64,000 nucleotides of DNA from an uncultured Roseobacter sp. (GTDB lineage: Bacteria > Pseudomonadota > Alphaproteobacteria > Rhodobacterales > Rhodobacteraceae): positions 434,001 through 498,000 of the forward strand of contig NZ_CANLXG010000002.1 of NCBI RefSeq assembly GCF_947495025.1, given 5' to 3'. This document shows positions 53,605 to 64,000 of the stretch, one piece after another. A program made the translations under genes and the position numbers. Numbering within the stretch: the first letter of the stretch is position 1; the number at the start of each line of letters is the position of its first letter. The notes under the pieces are model-generated. The model made no database searches. It saw nothing but the letters and a program-made list of their open reading frames with translations, and had not been told where the DNA came from.

Positions 53605-55218
53605 TTATTCAGCGGGGACGGCTGTGGGCAGGGCGTCTTTGGCAGGCGCCGCCCTTACAGTCATCCAGAGGTTATAGCACATGATGATAGCACCCGAGAG
53701 GAACAGAACCCCGCCCAGACCACGCACCACATACATCGGGAACTTGGCACTTACGGTGTCGGCAAAGCTGTTTACGAGGAACCCGTTGGCATCCACCTCG
53801 CGCCACATCAGGCCCTCCATGATGCCGGTCACCCACATGGATGCCGCATAGAGCACGATACCGATCGTCGCGAGCCAGAAGTGCCAGCTGACCAGCCCGA
53901 GGCTGTAAAGACGTTCGCGCTTCCACAGGACCGGTACCAGATAGTAAAGCGCGCCAAAGGTGACCAGTCCGTTCCAGCCCAGAGCGCCGGAGTGCACGTG
54001 TCCGATTGTCCAGTCGGTATAGTGCGACAGCGAGTTCACCGCACGTATCGACATCATCGGCCCCTCAAAGGTGGACATGCCGTAGAATGCAAGGCTGGTG
54101 ACCATCATCCGCAGCACCGGATCGGTGCGCAGCTTGTCCCAGGCACCCTGAAGCGTCATCAGACCATTGATCATGCCACCCCAGCTGGGCATCCACAGGA
54201 TGATCGAGAAGACCATACCAAGCGTCGAGGCCCAGTCAGGCAGGGCGGTATAGTGCAGGTGGTGTGGCCCCGCCCAGATGTACAGGAAGATCAGTGCCCA
54301 GAAGTGGATGATCGAGAGCTTATAGGAAAAGACAGGGCGTTCAGCCTGCTTGGGCACAAAGTAGTACATCATACCCAGAAAGCCGGCCGTCAGGAAGAAA
54401 CCCACCGCGTTGTGGCCGTACCACCACTGCACCATGGCATCCTGAACACCCGAGAAGACCTGCACCGACTTTGATCCCCAGACAGAAACCGGGATCGACA
54501 GGTTGTTCATGATGTGCAGCATCGCAACGGTGACAATAAAGGCAAGGTAGAACCAGTTGGCCACATAGATGTGTGGCTCGCGGCGCCTGACGATGGTGCC
54601 GAGGAAACAGGCCAGATAAGCGACCCAGACGATGGTCAGCCAGATATCCACGTACCACTCAGGCTCGGCGTATTCCTTGGATTGCGTGCCGCCCAGCAGA
54701 TAGCCGGTGGCAGCCAGGACGATAAAAAGCTGATAACCCCAGAAGACGAACCACCCGAGATTTCCGCCCCACAGGCGCGCAGCCGACGTACGCTGCACAA
54801 CAAAAAATGAGGTCGCGATAAGCGCGTTACCACCAAAAGCAAAAATCACCGCCGACGTATGCAGCGGGCGCAGCCGTCCGAAGTTGGCATATCCCTGGGC
54901 CCACTCAAAGTTCAGGGCCGGAAATGCGAGCTGAAACGCGATGACAACGCCAACCAGAAAGCCAACAACGCCCCAGAAGGCGGTTGCGATGACCCCGGCC
55001 CGCACCACTGAATCAAAGTATTCGTTCTGAGGAACTGCAGCTTTTGGCTCGTCAATACCACGCAGGGTCACAAGGAACAGTCCCGCCCCCACAATCATGA
55101 ATATTACCATGTGCAGCTGGTATGCCAGGTCCCGCGCATAGCTGGCCGCAATCATTGCGAACAGCGTCACGAGTCCCAGCACGATCAGCTTTACGTAATC
55201 GTTTGTTCCGGTTTCCAT
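53605..55218 (-). CDS. ccoN: cbb3 cytochrome c oxidase catalytic subunit I CcoN
   Basis: 537 residues, about 12 membrane helices, the haem b / haem b3-CuB catalytic subunit. Histidine ligands appear in [22 protein letters not shown] and [19 protein letters not shown]. High-affinity terminal oxidase for micro-oxic conditions. The FNR-type box is 102 bp upstream of the ATG. First gene of ccoNOQP. Confidence 0.98.
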   Translation of the reverse strand: METGTNDYVKLIVLGLVTLFAMIAASYARDLAYQLHMVIFMIVGAGLFLVTLRGIDEPKAAVPQNEYFDSVVRAGVIATAFWGVVGFLVGVVIAFQLAFPALNFEWAQGYANFGRLRPLHTSAVIFAFGGNALIATSFFVVQRTSAARLWGGNLGWFVFWGYQLFIVLAATGYLLGGTQSKEYAEPEWYVDIWLTIVWVAYLACFLGTIVRRREPHIYVANWFYLAFIVTVAMLHIMNNLSIPVSVWGSKSVQVFSGVQDAMVQWWYGHNAVGFFLTAGFLGMMYYFVPKQAERPVFSYKLSIIHFWALIFLYIWAGPHHLHYTALPDWASTLGMVFSIILWMPSWGGMINGLMTLQGAWDKLRTDPVLRMMVTSLAFYGMSTFEGPMMSIRAVNSLSHYTDWTIGHVHSGALGWNGLVTFGALYYLVPVLWKRERLYSLGLVSWHFWLATIGIVLYAASMWVTGIMEGLMWREVDANGFLVNSFADTVSAKFPMYVVRGLGGVLFLSGAIIMCYNLWMTVRAAPAKDALPTAVPAE

Positions 55219-55319
55219 TTATCCGGTTCCCTTCCGTCTGGCGCAGCAGACATGCCGCCGGGGCGAGTCCGCTGTAACTTATCGTGTCACCTTACTGCCC
55301 GCAGGCGCGCATCAGCGCT

Positions 55320-55333
55320 TTGATCTGCATCAA
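55320..55333. promoter_or_regulatory. FNR-type box between ccoN and usp
   Basis: TTGAT-CTGC-ATCAA, a perfect FNR consensus, in the divergent region: 102 bp from the ccoN ATG and 88 bp from the usp ATG. Activation by FnrL is the norm for this locus in Rhodobacteraceae. Confidence 0.88.
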
Positions 55334-55420
55334 GAAGTGGTGTGAATTCCGGTGCTACGCTTGGCGCACCCGGGCGTTTCGCATCACGCAATGCTCCGGG
55401 AAAACAGAAAGGATGCGGCA

Positions 55421-56260
55421 ATGGCTTTCAAAACACTTCTGACGGTTCTTACGGCGCCCGATATGGACGCGTCAGCTCTCGGGCCGGCAATCACGCTGGC
55501 ACAGGGTTACGACGCGCATCTCGAAGTCATCTGTCTTGGACTGGACAGGTCTCATGCCTCGTATTACGAGCTCGGCGCCAATGCGACGGTCATGCAGGCT
55601 GCCATAGAAAATGCGCATGAAAAGGCCGAGGCAATCCGTGTCGCAGCAGTGGCGGAACTGGAGCGCTCGGACGCGCGCTGGGATGCATCTGATGCCGTTT
55701 CGATGGGCAATGATGCAGGCCGGGCGGTTGTATCTGCGGGCCGTTTCGCGGATATGGCCGTACTGCCTCTGCCTTATGGTGACAGTGTGCAGCCCGAAGA
55801 CAGTGCGGTGCTGGAGGCGTTGCTGATAGAAGCACGTTGTCCGACCCTTGTTGTCCCCGCAGGCATGACCCCCGATCCGGCGCCGGAGAGCGTGGTCATA
55901 GGCTGGAACGAAAGCCCGGAGGCCCTGCGCGCAGTCCGTGCCGCGTTGCCGGTGCTTCAGACTGCGGCCAGTGTGCATATCGCCATCATTGACCCGCCGC
56001 CACACGGCAGCGACCGGTCTGATCCCGGCGGCGCGCTTGCAACTTTTCTGTCACGACATGGCGTTCACTGTGACATCCAGGTAATGTCAGGCAGTGGCGG
56101 CAGTGTCAGTGAAAGACTGGCCAGACATGTTCAGGAAACCGGCGCCGGACTGCTCGTGATGGGGGGATACGGGCATTCCAGGTTCCGTGAGGCCATTCTC
56201 GGCGGCGCCACCCGCAACATGCTGGAAAATGCGAAAGTCCCGGTCCTGATGATGCACTGA
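55421..56260 (+). CDS. Universal stress protein (two Usp domains)
   Basis: 279 residues in two Usp halves (1-140 and 148-279). The second half ends GGYGHSRFREAILGGATRN, near the ATP-binding G-x2-G-x9-G pattern. Divergent from ccoN and sharing the FNR-type box, so probably induced at low oxygen. Start ATG 55421 follows GGATGCGGCA; the longer frame upstream is not homologous. Confidence 0.92.
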   Translation: MAFKTLLTVLTAPDMDASALGPAITLAQGYDAHLEVICLGLDRSHASYYELGANATVMQAAIENAHEKAEAIRVAAVAELERSDARWDASDAVSMGNDAGRAVVSAGRFADMAVLPLPYGDSVQPEDSAVLEALLIEARCPTLVVPAGMTPDPAPESVVIGWNESPEALRAVRAALPVLQTAASVHIAIIDPPPHGSDRSDPGGALATFLSRHGVHCDIQVMSGSGGSVSERLARHVQETGAGLLVMGGYGHSRFREAILGGATRNMLENAKVPVLMMH

Positions 56261-56273
56261 ACAAAGATCCTCT

Positions 56274-56290
56274 GCCCGTATCAGACGGGC
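56274..56290. other. Shared stem-loop at the usp/fnrL 3' junction
   Basis: GCCCGT-ATCAG-ACGGGC, overlapping the fnrL stop codon; symmetric, without a T-run on either strand. Confidence 0.4.
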
Positions 56291-57024
56291 AGGCCGCCAT
56301 CGCTGTCGTCGCCGGCTTCTTCCAGCAGGCGGCTCATGTCAGGCACAATGATGTGCCGTTTGCCATCGAGAACAATAATGCCGTCCTTCTTCAGAGCGGA
56401 CATCTGCCGGCTCACCGTCTCAAGGGTAAGGCCCAGATAATCTGACATCGCCTCGCGCGTCAGCATCAGATCAAAAGAGATCGCACCGGTATCTGCCGCT
56501 TCGTCCAGTTCGGCAATCCGCCGCGCGATAATCGCCAGAAGGCTGGCAATTTTTTCGCGGGCGGTCTTACGCCCCAGCACCAGCATCCACTCGCGGGCCG
56601 CATCCAGTTCGTCCAGCGTCATTTCAAGCAGGCGATGCGCGATGTGAGGTGTCGAGGCTATCAGCTGCTCGAACGGTTTGCGCCGGAAGCAGCACATCAC
56701 CACATCGCTCGCCGCCGTGACGGTATAGCTTGCCGTTTCACGCTGTGGTCTGCCGACAAAATCAGACGGCAGCAAAAGACCAACCATCTGCCGCCTTCCG
56801 TCCTCCATTGTCTGGGTCAGCGTGGCGACGCCTGACACGACCGAAGCCACAAAATCCATGCGGTCTCCGGCCCACATAATGGTCTGACCAGCTGAAAAAC
56901 TGCGGTAGTTCTTGATCTCTTCCAGCTTACGCAACTCGTCGGTTTCACACCGCGCGCAAACGGCCCTGTGCCGGATGGGACAGTCATTGCAATCCTTGAG
57001 GTCTGGCGCAAGCGTCCGCGTCAT
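56281..57024 (-). CDS. fnrL: Oxygen-sensing Crp/Fnr regulator FnrL
   Basis: 247 residues. N-terminal [4Fe-4S] cysteines in C12-ND-C15-x7-C23-AR-C26, a further cysteine pair in VVMCCFRRKPFE, cyclic-nucleotide-fold sensor domain, dimer helix (about 125-150), and HTH around LTREAMSDYLGLTLETVSRQMSALKKDG, the FNR recognition helix (E..SR). Activates microaerobic genes (ccoNOQP, hemN). Its promoter is shared with hemN, carrying an FNR-type box, which suggests autoregulation. Confidence 0.96.
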   Translation of the reverse strand: MTRTLAPDLKDCNDCPIRHRAVCARCETDELRKLEEIKNYRSFSAGQTIMWAGDRMDFVASVVSGVATLTQTMEDGRRQMVGLLLPSDFVGRPQRETASYTVTAASDVVMCCFRRKPFEQLIASTPHIAHRLLEMTLDELDAAREWMLVLGRKTAREKIASLLAIIARRIAELDEAADTGAISFDLMLTREAMSDYLGLTLETVSRQMSALKKDGIIVLDGKRHIIVPDMSRLLEEAGDDSDGGLPV

Positions 57025-57040
57025 TCAAAGCTTCCTGTTT

Positions 57041-57054
57041 TTGATCTGTGTCAA
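57041..57054. promoter_or_regulatory. FNR-type box in the fnrL/hemN promoter
   Basis: TTGAT-CTGT-GTCAA, one mismatch from the TTGAT-N4-ATCAA consensus. It lies 16 bp from the fnrL start codon and 34 bp from the hemN start. Confidence 0.72.
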
Positions 57055-57066
57055 GGCGAACTGACA
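57049..57066. promoter_or_regulatory. PpsR/CrtJ-type site overlapping the FNR box
   Basis: TGTCAAGGCGAACTGACA: TGTC-N10-GACA, sharing 6 bases with the FNR-type box. Simultaneous binding would be impossible, implying competition between the two regulators. Confidence 0.6.
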
Positions 57067-57088
57067 CAATACACCCTATGGGTGCAGT

Positions 57089-58444
57089 ATGCACACGATC
57101 TCCAGATTAGCAAAGCTCGGACTCTTCGATACGAAAGTTCCCCGCTATACCAGCTACCCCACCGCACCCCGGTTTTCGGATGCCGTGGGACCGTCGCAGA
57201 TGGGCGACTGGATCTCTGCGATCCGGCCAGGCTCATCCATTTCTCTCTATCTGCATATCCCGTTTTGCCGAAGGTTATGCTGGTTTTGCGCCTGTCGGAC
57301 CCAGGGCACGAAAACCGACAGTCCGGTCGCTGCGTATCTTGAGACGCTGAAGGCAGAACTGGAGCTGCTGGCTCGTCGCCTGCCGGAGGGTGTTACACTC
57401 GGTCGCATGCACTGGGGCGGTGGTACACCGACACTGCTGCAACCAGGCATGATTTCAGAGCTGGCAGGTCGAATCGCGGACGTTCTGCCGCTGGCACAGG
57501 GCGCCGAGTTCTCAGTAGAAGTTGATCCGAATGAGATTGATCAGCCGCGTGTGGACGCTCTTGCCGCAGCCGGAATGAACCGGGCTTCAGTCGGCGTGCA
57601 GGACTTTGATGACGAGGTTCAGAACACGATCGGACGCATTCAGGGGTTTGAGGCCACACGGGATGCCGCAGACATGCTCCGCGCTGCGGGCATCCGGTCA
57701 CTCAATGCCGATATTCTTTTCGGGCTGCCGCACCAGGACTGCGGACGCATTGCAGCCACCGTGCAGAAACTGCTGACGCTCAGCCCTGACCGTGTTGCTC
57801 TCTATGGGTACGCGCATGTGCCATGGATGGCACGCCGCCAGTCATTGATCCCCTCGGACGCCCTTCCGCAACCCGAAGAACGTCTCGCTCTGTTTGAAAC
57901 CGCCCGCCAGCTTTTCGAGTGGGACGGCTACGAACAGATCGGAATAGATCATTTCGCGCTTCCGGGCGACGGGCTGGCGATCGCCGCAAAGTCCGGCCGG
58001 TTACGGCGCAATTTCCAGGGCTATACCGATGAGGCATCCGAAACACTCGTCGGGCTTGGCGCGTCGTCTATTTCACGTTTTCCGCAGGGATACACGCAGA
58101 ACGACCCCGGAACCTCGGCGCATACCAGAGAGATCAGGGAAGGCCGTTTCAGCACCGTGAGGGGCCATCAGTTCACCGCTGAAGACCACCTGAGATCCCG
58201 CATCATCGAGGCCATCATGTGTGATTTCGAGGTGCTCAGAGAAGACCTGCATACGCAGTTCCCGGATGCTGTCTCGCTGGCGGACGATCTGTTGTCGGGA
58301 GCGGCCGGACAATTTGGAGATACGGTTCGCCTGACGGACGCGGGTCTGAGGATTGCGGAGGATGCGCGTCCGCTGACGCGGATCATCGCGCGTTATTTCG
58401 ACGCGTATGATATGTCCGAGCAGGCCCATGCATCGGCGATCTGA
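57089..58444 (+). CDS. hemN: Oxygen-independent coproporphyrinogen III dehydrogenase
   Basis: 451-residue radical-SAM enzyme oxidising coproporphyrinogen III without oxygen. Cluster motif YLHIPFCRRLCWFC (CX3CX2C), MHWGGGTPTLL, GVQDFDDEVQNTIGR and FGLPHQD are typical; C-terminal HemN domain. Divergent from fnrL. Called hemZ in some Rhodobacter strains. Convergent with yejF, 3-bp gap. Confidence 0.97.
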   Translation: MHTISRLAKLGLFDTKVPRYTSYPTAPRFSDAVGPSQMGDWISAIRPGSSISLYLHIPFCRRLCWFCACRTQGTKTDSPVAAYLETLKAELELLARRLPEGVTLGRMHWGGGTPTLLQPGMISELAGRIADVLPLAQGAEFSVEVDPNEIDQPRVDALAAAGMNRASVGVQDFDDEVQNTIGRIQGFEATRDAADMLRAAGIRSLNADILFGLPHQDCGRIAATVQKLLTLSPDRVALYGYAHVPWMARRQSLIPSDALPQPEERLALFETARQLFEWDGYEQIGIDHFALPGDGLAIAAKSGRLRRNFQGYTDEASETLVGLGASSISRFPQGYTQNDPGTSAHTREIREGRFSTVRGHQFTAEDHLRSRIIEAIMCDFEVLREDLHTQFPDAVSLADDLLSGAAGQFGDTVRLTDAGLRIAEDARPLTRIIARYFDAYDMSEQAHASAI

Positions 58445-58447
58445 ACG

Positions 58448-60028
58448 TCAGGTTGCGGCCTGCAGAAGGGTCCGCGTATAGGTGTCTTCGGGCGCGTCGA
58501 ATATCCGGTCGACCGGCCCGGCTTCTATGACATCGCCACGCTTCATCACCATGACCTGATGGGACATGGCGCGCACGACCTTGAGGTCGTGACTGATAAA
58601 GATGTAGGCGAGCCCGTATTTTTTCTGCAACCCACGCAACAGGTCAACAATCTGGACCTGAACGGTCATATCCAGTGCTGACGTCGGCTCATCCAGCACC
58701 AGCAGGCGCGGGCGCAATACCATCGCGCGGGCAATCGCGATGCGCTGGCGCTGACCACCGGAAAACTCATGCGGATACCGGTCCATGGTCGCAGGATCGA
58801 GGCCCACCTCGTTCATGACCTCATGCACCAGCTCGCGCGGAGCACGGTCAGGATCTACTTTGTGGATCGACAGGCCCTCTGAAATAATCTGCGCGCATGT
58901 CATACGCGGGCTGAGCGAACCGAACGGATCCTGGAATACAATCTGCATATCTTTTCGCAGACTGCGCAACTCGCGCGTTGACCATTTTCGCACATCACGC
59001 CCCATAAAGGTGATGCCACCTTCAGATGAAATAAGCCGCATAATGGCCAGGGCCGCCGTGGTCTTGCCCGACCCGCTTTCCCCGACGATCCCGATGGTCT
59101 CACCCGCCCGCACGGTCAGGTTCGCGTCGTTTACCGCTTTGACATGGCCGACAGTGCGGCGCAGCAGACCCTGCTGGATCGGGAACCATATTTTCAGGTT
59201 TTCGGTCTGTGCAATTACCTCGGCATTCTCGGGCACAGGTTCCGGTTTTCCCGAAGGTTCTGCACTCAGGAGCTTGATGGTATAGGGATGTGCGGGCGCT
59301 GCGAAAATCTCTGCCGTGGGGCCCGCTTCGACGATTTCGCCATGCTGCATAACGCAGACCCTGTCTGCGATCCGGCGCACAATACCAAGGTCATGGGTGA
59401 TAAACAGCAAACCCATTCCAAGGCGGTCCTTGAGGTCTTTCAGCAGATCCAGAATCTGCGCCTGAATGGTTACATCCAGAGCCGTTGTCGGTTCGTCCGC
59501 AATCAGAACATCCGGGCCATTTGCCAGCGCCATGGCAATCATGACGCGCTGGCGCTGGCCTCCGGACAGCTGGTGCGGATAGCTTGACAGGCGCGTTTCC
59601 GCGTCCTGGATACCGACCTGCTCCAGCAGCTCCAGAATGCGCGCCCTTGCCTCGGCACCGGCCAGCCCCTGATGCAGTGCAATGCTCTCGCCCAGCTGCT
59701 TTTCGATTGTGTGCAGCGGGTTGAGCGAGGTCATCGGCTCCTGGAAAATAAAGCTGATATCATTGCCCCGCACCTTGCGCAGCAATGCCTCATCAGCACC
59801 GATCATCTGCTGTCCGTCGTATGTGACAGAACCGGAGACCTCCGCACTCTCGCCCAGCAGCGAAACTGTGGAAAGCGCCGATACCGATTTGCCGGACCCG
59901 GACTCGCCCACCAGCGCAACAGTTTCCCCGCGTTCGACTGCAAAGCTCACGCCTTTGACGGCCTCAGTGACACGTCCATCCTGGCGGAACCCGACGCGCA
60001 GGTTTCTGACTTCAAGCAGCGCGCTCAT
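58448..60028 (-). CDS. yejF: ABC transporter ATPase with two nucleotide-binding domains (YejF)
   Basis: 526 residues; two fused ABC domains, each with Walker A ([22 protein letters not shown]) and signature ([18 protein letters not shown]). Powers the YejABEF peptide importer, also known for microcin C uptake. Start overlaps yejE by 4 nt. Confidence 0.94.
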   Translation of the reverse strand: MSALLEVRNLRVGFRQDGRVTEAVKGVSFAVERGETVALVGESGSGKSVSALSTVSLLGESAEVSGSVTYDGQQMIGADEALLRKVRGNDISFIFQEPMTSLNPLHTIEKQLGESIALHQGLAGAEARARILELLEQVGIQDAETRLSSYPHQLSGGQRQRVMIAMALANGPDVLIADEPTTALDVTIQAQILDLLKDLKDRLGMGLLFITHDLGIVRRIADRVCVMQHGEIVEAGPTAEIFAAPAHPYTIKLLSAEPSGKPEPVPENAEVIAQTENLKIWFPIQQGLLRRTVGHVKAVNDANLTVRAGETIGIVGESGSGKTTAALAIMRLISSEGGITFMGRDVRKWSTRELRSLRKDMQIVFQDPFGSLSPRMTCAQIISEGLSIHKVDPDRAPRELVHEVMNEVGLDPATMDRYPHEFSGGQRQRIAIARAMVLRPRLLVLDEPTSALDMTVQVQIVDLLRGLQKKYGLAYIFISHDLKVVRAMSHQVMVMKRGDVIEAGPVDRIFDAPEDTYTRTLLQAAT

Positions 60029-61131
60029 GAAAAGGTCTTTCGCGGATCAAAGGCATCACGGATACCTTCGAAGATGAACACCAGCAGCGACAGCATGATC
60101 GCAAAGGTGAAAAAGGCGGTGAACGCAAGCCAGGGTGCCTGCAGGTTCTGCTTGGCCTGCAGGGTCAGCTCGCCCAGCGAGGGCGCCGAGGACGGCAGCC
60201 CGAAACCGAGGAAATCAAGAATGGCCAGCGTCGAGATCGTACCAGTAATGATAAAGGGCAGCATCGTCAGCATTGCCACCATCGCATTCGGCAGCATATG
60301 GCGGAACATGATGGTCACGTTGGACACGCCCAGTGCACGGGCAGCGCGCACATACTCAAGATTGCGCGCGCGCAGGAACTCGGCACGCACCACGCCAACC
60401 AGAGATGTCCAGCTGAACAGCACCAGCAGGAAGACCAGCAGCCAGAAACTTCGCCCCAGAATAGCGAACATAATAATGATCACATAAAGCGAAGGCGTCG
60501 AGGACCAGATTTCGATGATCCGCTGAAAGATCAGGTCAGTTTTGCCACCGAAAAAGCCCTGGACCGCGCCTGCTATGATTCCGATCAGACTGGACAGCCC
60601 CGTCACCACGAGGGTGAAAAAGATAGACAGACGGAACCCATGGATTACCCGTGCCAGCACATCACGTTTGGTGCCATCGGTCCCCAGAAGGTTCTCGCCA
60701 TTCGGCGGCAGCGGCGCCGCACCCGGACGGTCAACCGCCGTGTCATAGGAATAGGGGATCAACGGCCATATCGCCCAGCCTTTTTCAATCGACTCGCCTT
60801 CGATCACACCGTCTTCTGCATCTTCAAGATATCCTTCGGGATCATCAAAACAAAGATCCAGACCGCCTGTCGCGATCAGGCATTTTACTTCCGGATCCCG
60901 GTAGACAGCCTCCGTCTGGAAATCGCCACCAAAGGCAGTCTCGGGATAGAAGTTCCATATCGGCGTGTAGTAGTCCCCGCGGTACTGCACGAGGATCGGC
61001 TTGTCATAGGCAATAAACTCAGCAAAGAGCGACAGGCCAAACAGGATACTGAATATCCACAGGGACCAGTATGCGCGCCTGTTTCGCCTGAAGTTGCGCC
61101 AGCGACGCTGGTTCAGCGGAGACAGAGCCAT
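60025..61131 (-). CDS. yejE: Peptide ABC transporter permease YejE
   Basis: 368 residues. N-terminal helix, a large periplasmic insertion (about 60-155) typical of YejE, then a five-helix BPD permease domain with EAA-like loop (LRARNLEYVRAARALGVSNVTIM). Starts RRWRNFRRNRRAYWSLWIF. Overlaps yejB by 1 nt. Confidence 0.95.
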   Translation of the reverse strand: MALSPLNQRRWRNFRRNRRAYWSLWIFSILFGLSLFAEFIAYDKPILVQYRGDYYTPIWNFYPETAFGGDFQTEAVYRDPEVKCLIATGGLDLCFDDPEGYLEDAEDGVIEGESIEKGWAIWPLIPYSYDTAVDRPGAAPLPPNGENLLGTDGTKRDVLARVIHGFRLSIFFTLVVTGLSSLIGIIAGAVQGFFGGKTDLIFQRIIEIWSSTPSLYVIIIMFAILGRSFWLLVFLLVLFSWTSLVGVVRAEFLRARNLEYVRAARALGVSNVTIMFRHMLPNAMVAMLTMLPFIITGTISTLAILDFLGFGLPSSAPSLGELTLQAKQNLQAPWLAFTAFFTFAIMLSLLVFIFEGIRDAFDPRKTFS

Positions 61132-62219
61132 CAGCCTTCTCTCCGCTCGAAGTCGATGCGCGGATCCACCAGCACGTACATCAGATCGGACAGGATCCCG
61201 ACGATCAGGCCGATAAGGCCAAAAATGAAAAGGGTGCCGAAAACAATCGGGTAATCGCGCGCTACGGCGGCTTCAAAACCAAGCCGCCCCAGGCCGTCGA
61301 GGCTGAAAATCGTCTCGATTATCAGAGATCCTCCAAAGAAAACTCCGATGAATACGGCCGGGAAACCTGCAATGACAATCAGCATCGCATTGCGGAACAC
61401 GTGGCCATAGAGCACACGCGATTCCGACAGGCCCTTGGCCCTGGCCGTCATTACATAGTGCTTTTTTATCTCGTCGAGAAAACTGTTTTTGGTCAGCAGG
61501 GTCAGTGTCGCAAAGGCGGAAATGGTCGAGGCAAGAACCGGCAGTGTGATGTGCCAGAAATAGTCCGCAACCTTGCCCAGTGTGGACAACTCGTCAAAAT
61601 TGTCGCTGGTCAACCCCCGAAGCGGGAATATCTGCCAGTAGGAACCACCCGCAAAGAGAACCAGCAGAAGAATCGCAAACAGAAAGCCTGGGATCGCATA
61701 GGCCGCAATAATGGCACCGGACGTCCATGTGTCGAACCGCGACCCGTCGCGGACAGCCTTTCGGATACCCAGCGGAATGGACACCAGATAGGCAATCAGC
61801 GTCGACCACAGACCTAGGGTAATGGAAACAGGCAGCTTTTCCTTGATCAGGTCTATGACGGATATGGACCTGAAGTAGCTCTCACCGAAATCAAAGCGCA
61901 TGTAGTTCCAGATCATGTTCAGAAACCGCTCGACAGGTGGCTTGTCGAAACCGAACTCGGCCTCGAGTTCGGCGATGAATTCCGGCGGGAGGCCACGGGC
62001 ACCGATATACTGCGAGTCGTTACTGCTCAGATCAGCAGCACCTGCGTCGTTGTTGGTACCCGAGAACCCTTCGAACACATCACCGCCGCCCTGGATACGG
62101 GCGATAGCCTGTTCAACTGGCCCGCCGGGGACAAACTGCACCAGCGCGAAGTTGATCAGCATGATCCCCAGCAGCGTCGGGATGATCAGCAGAAGTCTTC
62201 TGACAATATAGGCGCCCAT
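61131..62219 (-). CDS. yejB: Peptide ABC transporter permease YejB
   Basis: 362 residues; [24 protein letters not shown] is the standard YejB/DppB start, with a periplasmic loop (about 35-110) and BPD helices with the EAA-like loop [23 protein letters not shown]. 4 bp after yejA. Confidence 0.95.
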   Translation of the reverse strand: MGAYIVRRLLLIIPTLLGIMLINFALVQFVPGGPVEQAIARIQGGGDVFEGFSGTNNDAGAADLSSNDSQYIGARGLPPEFIAELEAEFGFDKPPVERFLNMIWNYMRFDFGESYFRSISVIDLIKEKLPVSITLGLWSTLIAYLVSIPLGIRKAVRDGSRFDTWTSGAIIAAYAIPGFLFAILLLVLFAGGSYWQIFPLRGLTSDNFDELSTLGKVADYFWHITLPVLASTISAFATLTLLTKNSFLDEIKKHYVMTARAKGLSESRVLYGHVFRNAMLIVIAGFPAVFIGVFFGGSLIIETIFSLDGLGRLGFEAAVARDYPIVFGTLFIFGLIGLIVGILSDLMYVLVDPRIDFERREG

Positions 62220-62223
62220 GGGC

Positions 62224-64000
62224 TTACCTCAGCGCCCCGGCAGCGCGCAGGGCGTCTGCTTTTTCCTGGTTGTACCACCAGAAATCCAGCGTACCGAGCG
62301 AATAGGCGGGGATCTCCTCGGGATGTTCATACTGGTCGTAATAGGCAACCCAGTGGCTGGGATTATACCACACTGGAATCATGATGAATTCGTACCGCAG
62401 CGCCCGGTCCAGCGCCATCAGGCTGGCCTGTTCTTCCTCGCGCGTGGTCGCATTCAGAGACCGGTTAATGATCTCGTCAACGAGCGGGCTGGCCAGACCC
62501 GCCGGGTTAAACAGGCTGAACTGTGCGGCCTCGGACCCATAGCGCTGCATCAGGCCGGTTCCGGTCCCGAGAAACGCACCATAGGAATCAAATACCAGAT
62601 CATAGTCCCTGTCGCGCTCCCGCGTGGTATACTGCGCTGCATCGACCTTCTCGAAGGTGATGTCGATGCCGAGCGTTTTTACGTTGGCGACAAAATTCTC
62701 CATCACCGCGCTCAGCGTTGGCGACGTGGCACTGTTAAAAAGAAAGTTCAGCGTCAGCTTGTTGCCATCTGCGTTGCGGCGGATGCCATCATCACCGACG
62801 CCCCAGCCCGCGTCATCGAGCATACGCATGGCCTGACGCGCATTGCGCCGGTCAAGCAGGCGTTCGGCCCTGGACGTATGCGGCTCGATGACCGGTTCGG
62901 TCAGCATCTGCGCCGGCACCGGATCGCCGAGCGACTCCAGAAACGCCAGTTCCGGCCCTTCAGGCAGTCCGGTTGCCATCAGCGGGGTGTCCTGCGTGAA
63001 CGAGGCACGCTGCCGGAACAGGCCATACTGCAGGCTCTCGTTTGTCCATTCGAAATTGAAGGCCAGCGCGATGGCCTGGCGCACCCGGCGGTCCTTGAGG
63101 TTGTCGCGACCAAGATTGAAAACGATGCCCGAAGGTGTTGGCGGCGACCCGTTGGGCAACTCGCTGGTCACAACGAGGCCTTCCCGCTGTTTGGGAAAGT
63201 CGTACCCGGTGGCCCATTTTTTGGAGTCGCCTTCCGAGCGGAAGGTGTATTCGCCGGCCTTGAAGGCTTCAAAAGCGGCGGTATCGTCTCCGAAATATTC
63301 GATGCGGATGATGTCGAAGTTGTTGCGGCCAACGTTGAATGCGAGGTCACGCCCCCAGTAGTCGGGGTTGCGTTTGTAGACGATACGCCGGTTTACATCG
63401 ACGCTGTCGATCATGTAGGGGCCGGAACCTGGCGAGACGTCAAGACGGCTTTCGTCCAGACCATATCCGGTCTCCTCGTACCACTTCTTTGACCACGCCG
63501 GCACAAAGCCGACCTGATCAATCAGACTGCGCCGGGAAATGCCTTCGGTGAAGAAAAACTTGATCGTGTGGTCGTCGATAACCTCGACCTTTGGGATACG
63601 CTGACGCACAGCATCCGCATAGGATTTGAGGCCTTCATCGAGCAACAGGTTGTGGCTGAAAGCAATGTCATGTGCGGTTACCGGAGAGCCATCCGAGAAA
63701 CGGGCCTCTTTGCGCATATGGAAAATAACCCAGTCCTTGCTTTCCGGATACTCCACCCTTTCGCAGAGCAGGCAGTAGGATTCGCCGTAGACATCCGCTG
63801 GTGCCGAGGCGTTGCCCGTTCCGTCACCCAGCAGGCTCTCATACATTATTGATGACAGCGCGCCTGCGCGGCCCTTGCGGGTATAGGGGTGCATGGAGTC
63901 GAATGTTCCGACCACGCTGAGCGCGATTTCTCCGCCCTTGGGCGCATCGGGATTGACATAACTGAAATGGGTGTAGTCAGCCGGATAAGTCAGATCGCCA
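62224..64000 (-). CDS. yejA: Peptide ABC transporter substrate-binding protein YejA (5' end outside window)
   Basis: Family-5 periplasmic binding protein; 592 codons visible, N-terminal signal and about 30-40 residues missing beyond base 64000. The first visible residues read [20 protein letters not shown], characteristic of YejA. Conserved [22 protein letters not shown] (about 100) and [16 protein letters not shown]. Feeds oligopeptides to YejBEF. Confidence 0.93.
   Translation of the reverse strand, partial: GDLTYPADYTHFSYVNPDAPKGGEIALSVVGTFDSMHPYTRKGRAGALSSIMYESLLGDGTGNASAPADVYGESYCLLCERVEYPESKDWVIFHMRKEARFSDGSPVTAHDIAFSHNLLLDEGLKSYADAVRQRIPKVEVIDDHTIKFFFTEGISRRSLIDQVGFVPAWSKKWYEETGYGLDESRLDVSPGSGPYMIDSVDVNRRIVYKRNPDYWGRDLAFNVGRNNFDIIRIEYFGDDTAAFEAFKAGEYTFRSEGDSKKWATGYDFPKQREGLVVTSELPNGSPPTPSGIVFNLGRDNLKDRRVRQAIALAFNFEWTNESLQYGLFRQRASFTQDTPLMATGLPEGPELAFLESLGDPVPAQMLTEPVIEPHTSRAERLLDRRNARQAMRMLDDAGWGVGDDGIRRNADGNKLTLNFLFNSATSPTLSAVMENFVANVKTLGIDITFEKVDAAQYTTRERDRDYDLVFDSYGAFLGTGTGLMQRYGSEAAQFSLFNPAGLASPLVDEIINRSLNATTREEEQASLMALDRALRYEFIMIPVWYNPSHWVAYYDQYEHPEEIPAYSLGTLDFWWYNQEKADALRAAGALR

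Overview
The window is a GC-rich alphaproteobacterial chromosome segment, almost certainly from the Roseobacter/Rhodobacter branch of Rhodobacteraceae. Indicators are the split F0 operon with two b-type subunits (atpI-B-E-F'-F), a MipZ-type division ATPase, the ccoNOQP-ccoGHIS / usp / fnrL / hemN neighbourhood, the aerobic benzoyl-CoA (box) cluster and the abundant TRAP/ABC uptake genes. I see no phage, IS, CRISPR or rRNA; coding density is high and composition looks even.

Layout. 1-2.9 kb: 5' part of smc (minus). 3.1-4.6 kb: HupE/UreJ-like membrane protein and a FadR-family regulator with a palindromic operator at its start codon. 4.6-7.2 kb: F0 operon (minus). 7.4-12.2 kb: regulators, a DMT exporter and an azoreductase divergent from a LysR gene. 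12.2-19.9 kb: translation/secretion block: ffh with a strongly structured leader, four overlapping GNAT acetyltransferases, chorismate mutase, a five-copy 26-bp hairpin array, rpsP, a mini-membrane protein, rimM, trmD, rplS, rpmE. 20.3-24.4 kb: methyltransferase, mipZ, DMT exporter, MarR, small membrane proteins, Rid protein. 25-27.3 kb: orphan family-5 solute-binding protein and a DUF2165 protein.

27.2-39.5 kb (all minus) is an aromatic-acid module read in the order dctP-dctQ-dctM (TRAP uptake), benzoate-CoA ligase, alpha/beta hydrolase, DUF309, boxC, boxB, a 47-residue CX2CX2CX3C mini-protein, boxA, boxR, and a stand-alone 3-hydroxyacyl-CoA dehydrogenase C-terminal-domain protein. Uptake, CoA activation, epoxidation (BoxAB) and ring cleavage (BoxC) are all present; the aldehyde dehydrogenase (BoxD) is not in the window. 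The mini-protein overlaps boxA by four bases and lies downstream of a perfect FNR-type box.

39.7-45.8 kb: a CAT-anticodon tRNA, hemE/hemC (divergent), hemF, an SDR lacking the catalytic lysine, an RsmC-like methyltransferase, clpS, a HAD hydrolase. 46-58.4 kb: D,D-carboxypeptidase with SPOR domain, cbb3 oxidase structural and assembly genes, universal stress protein, fnrL and hemN. 58.4-64 kb: yejF-E-B-A peptide ABC transporter (yejA runs off the end).

Regulatory theme: hemE/hemC, hemF and hemN/fnrL each carry a TGTC-N10-GACA palindrome (PpsR/CrtJ type), and hemN/fnrL and ccoN/usp carry FNR-type boxes. Together with the FNR-type box inside the box cluster this points to coordinated oxygen/light control of tetrapyrrole synthesis and microaerobic respiration, and suggests that the organism may be an (aerobic) anoxygenic phototroph.
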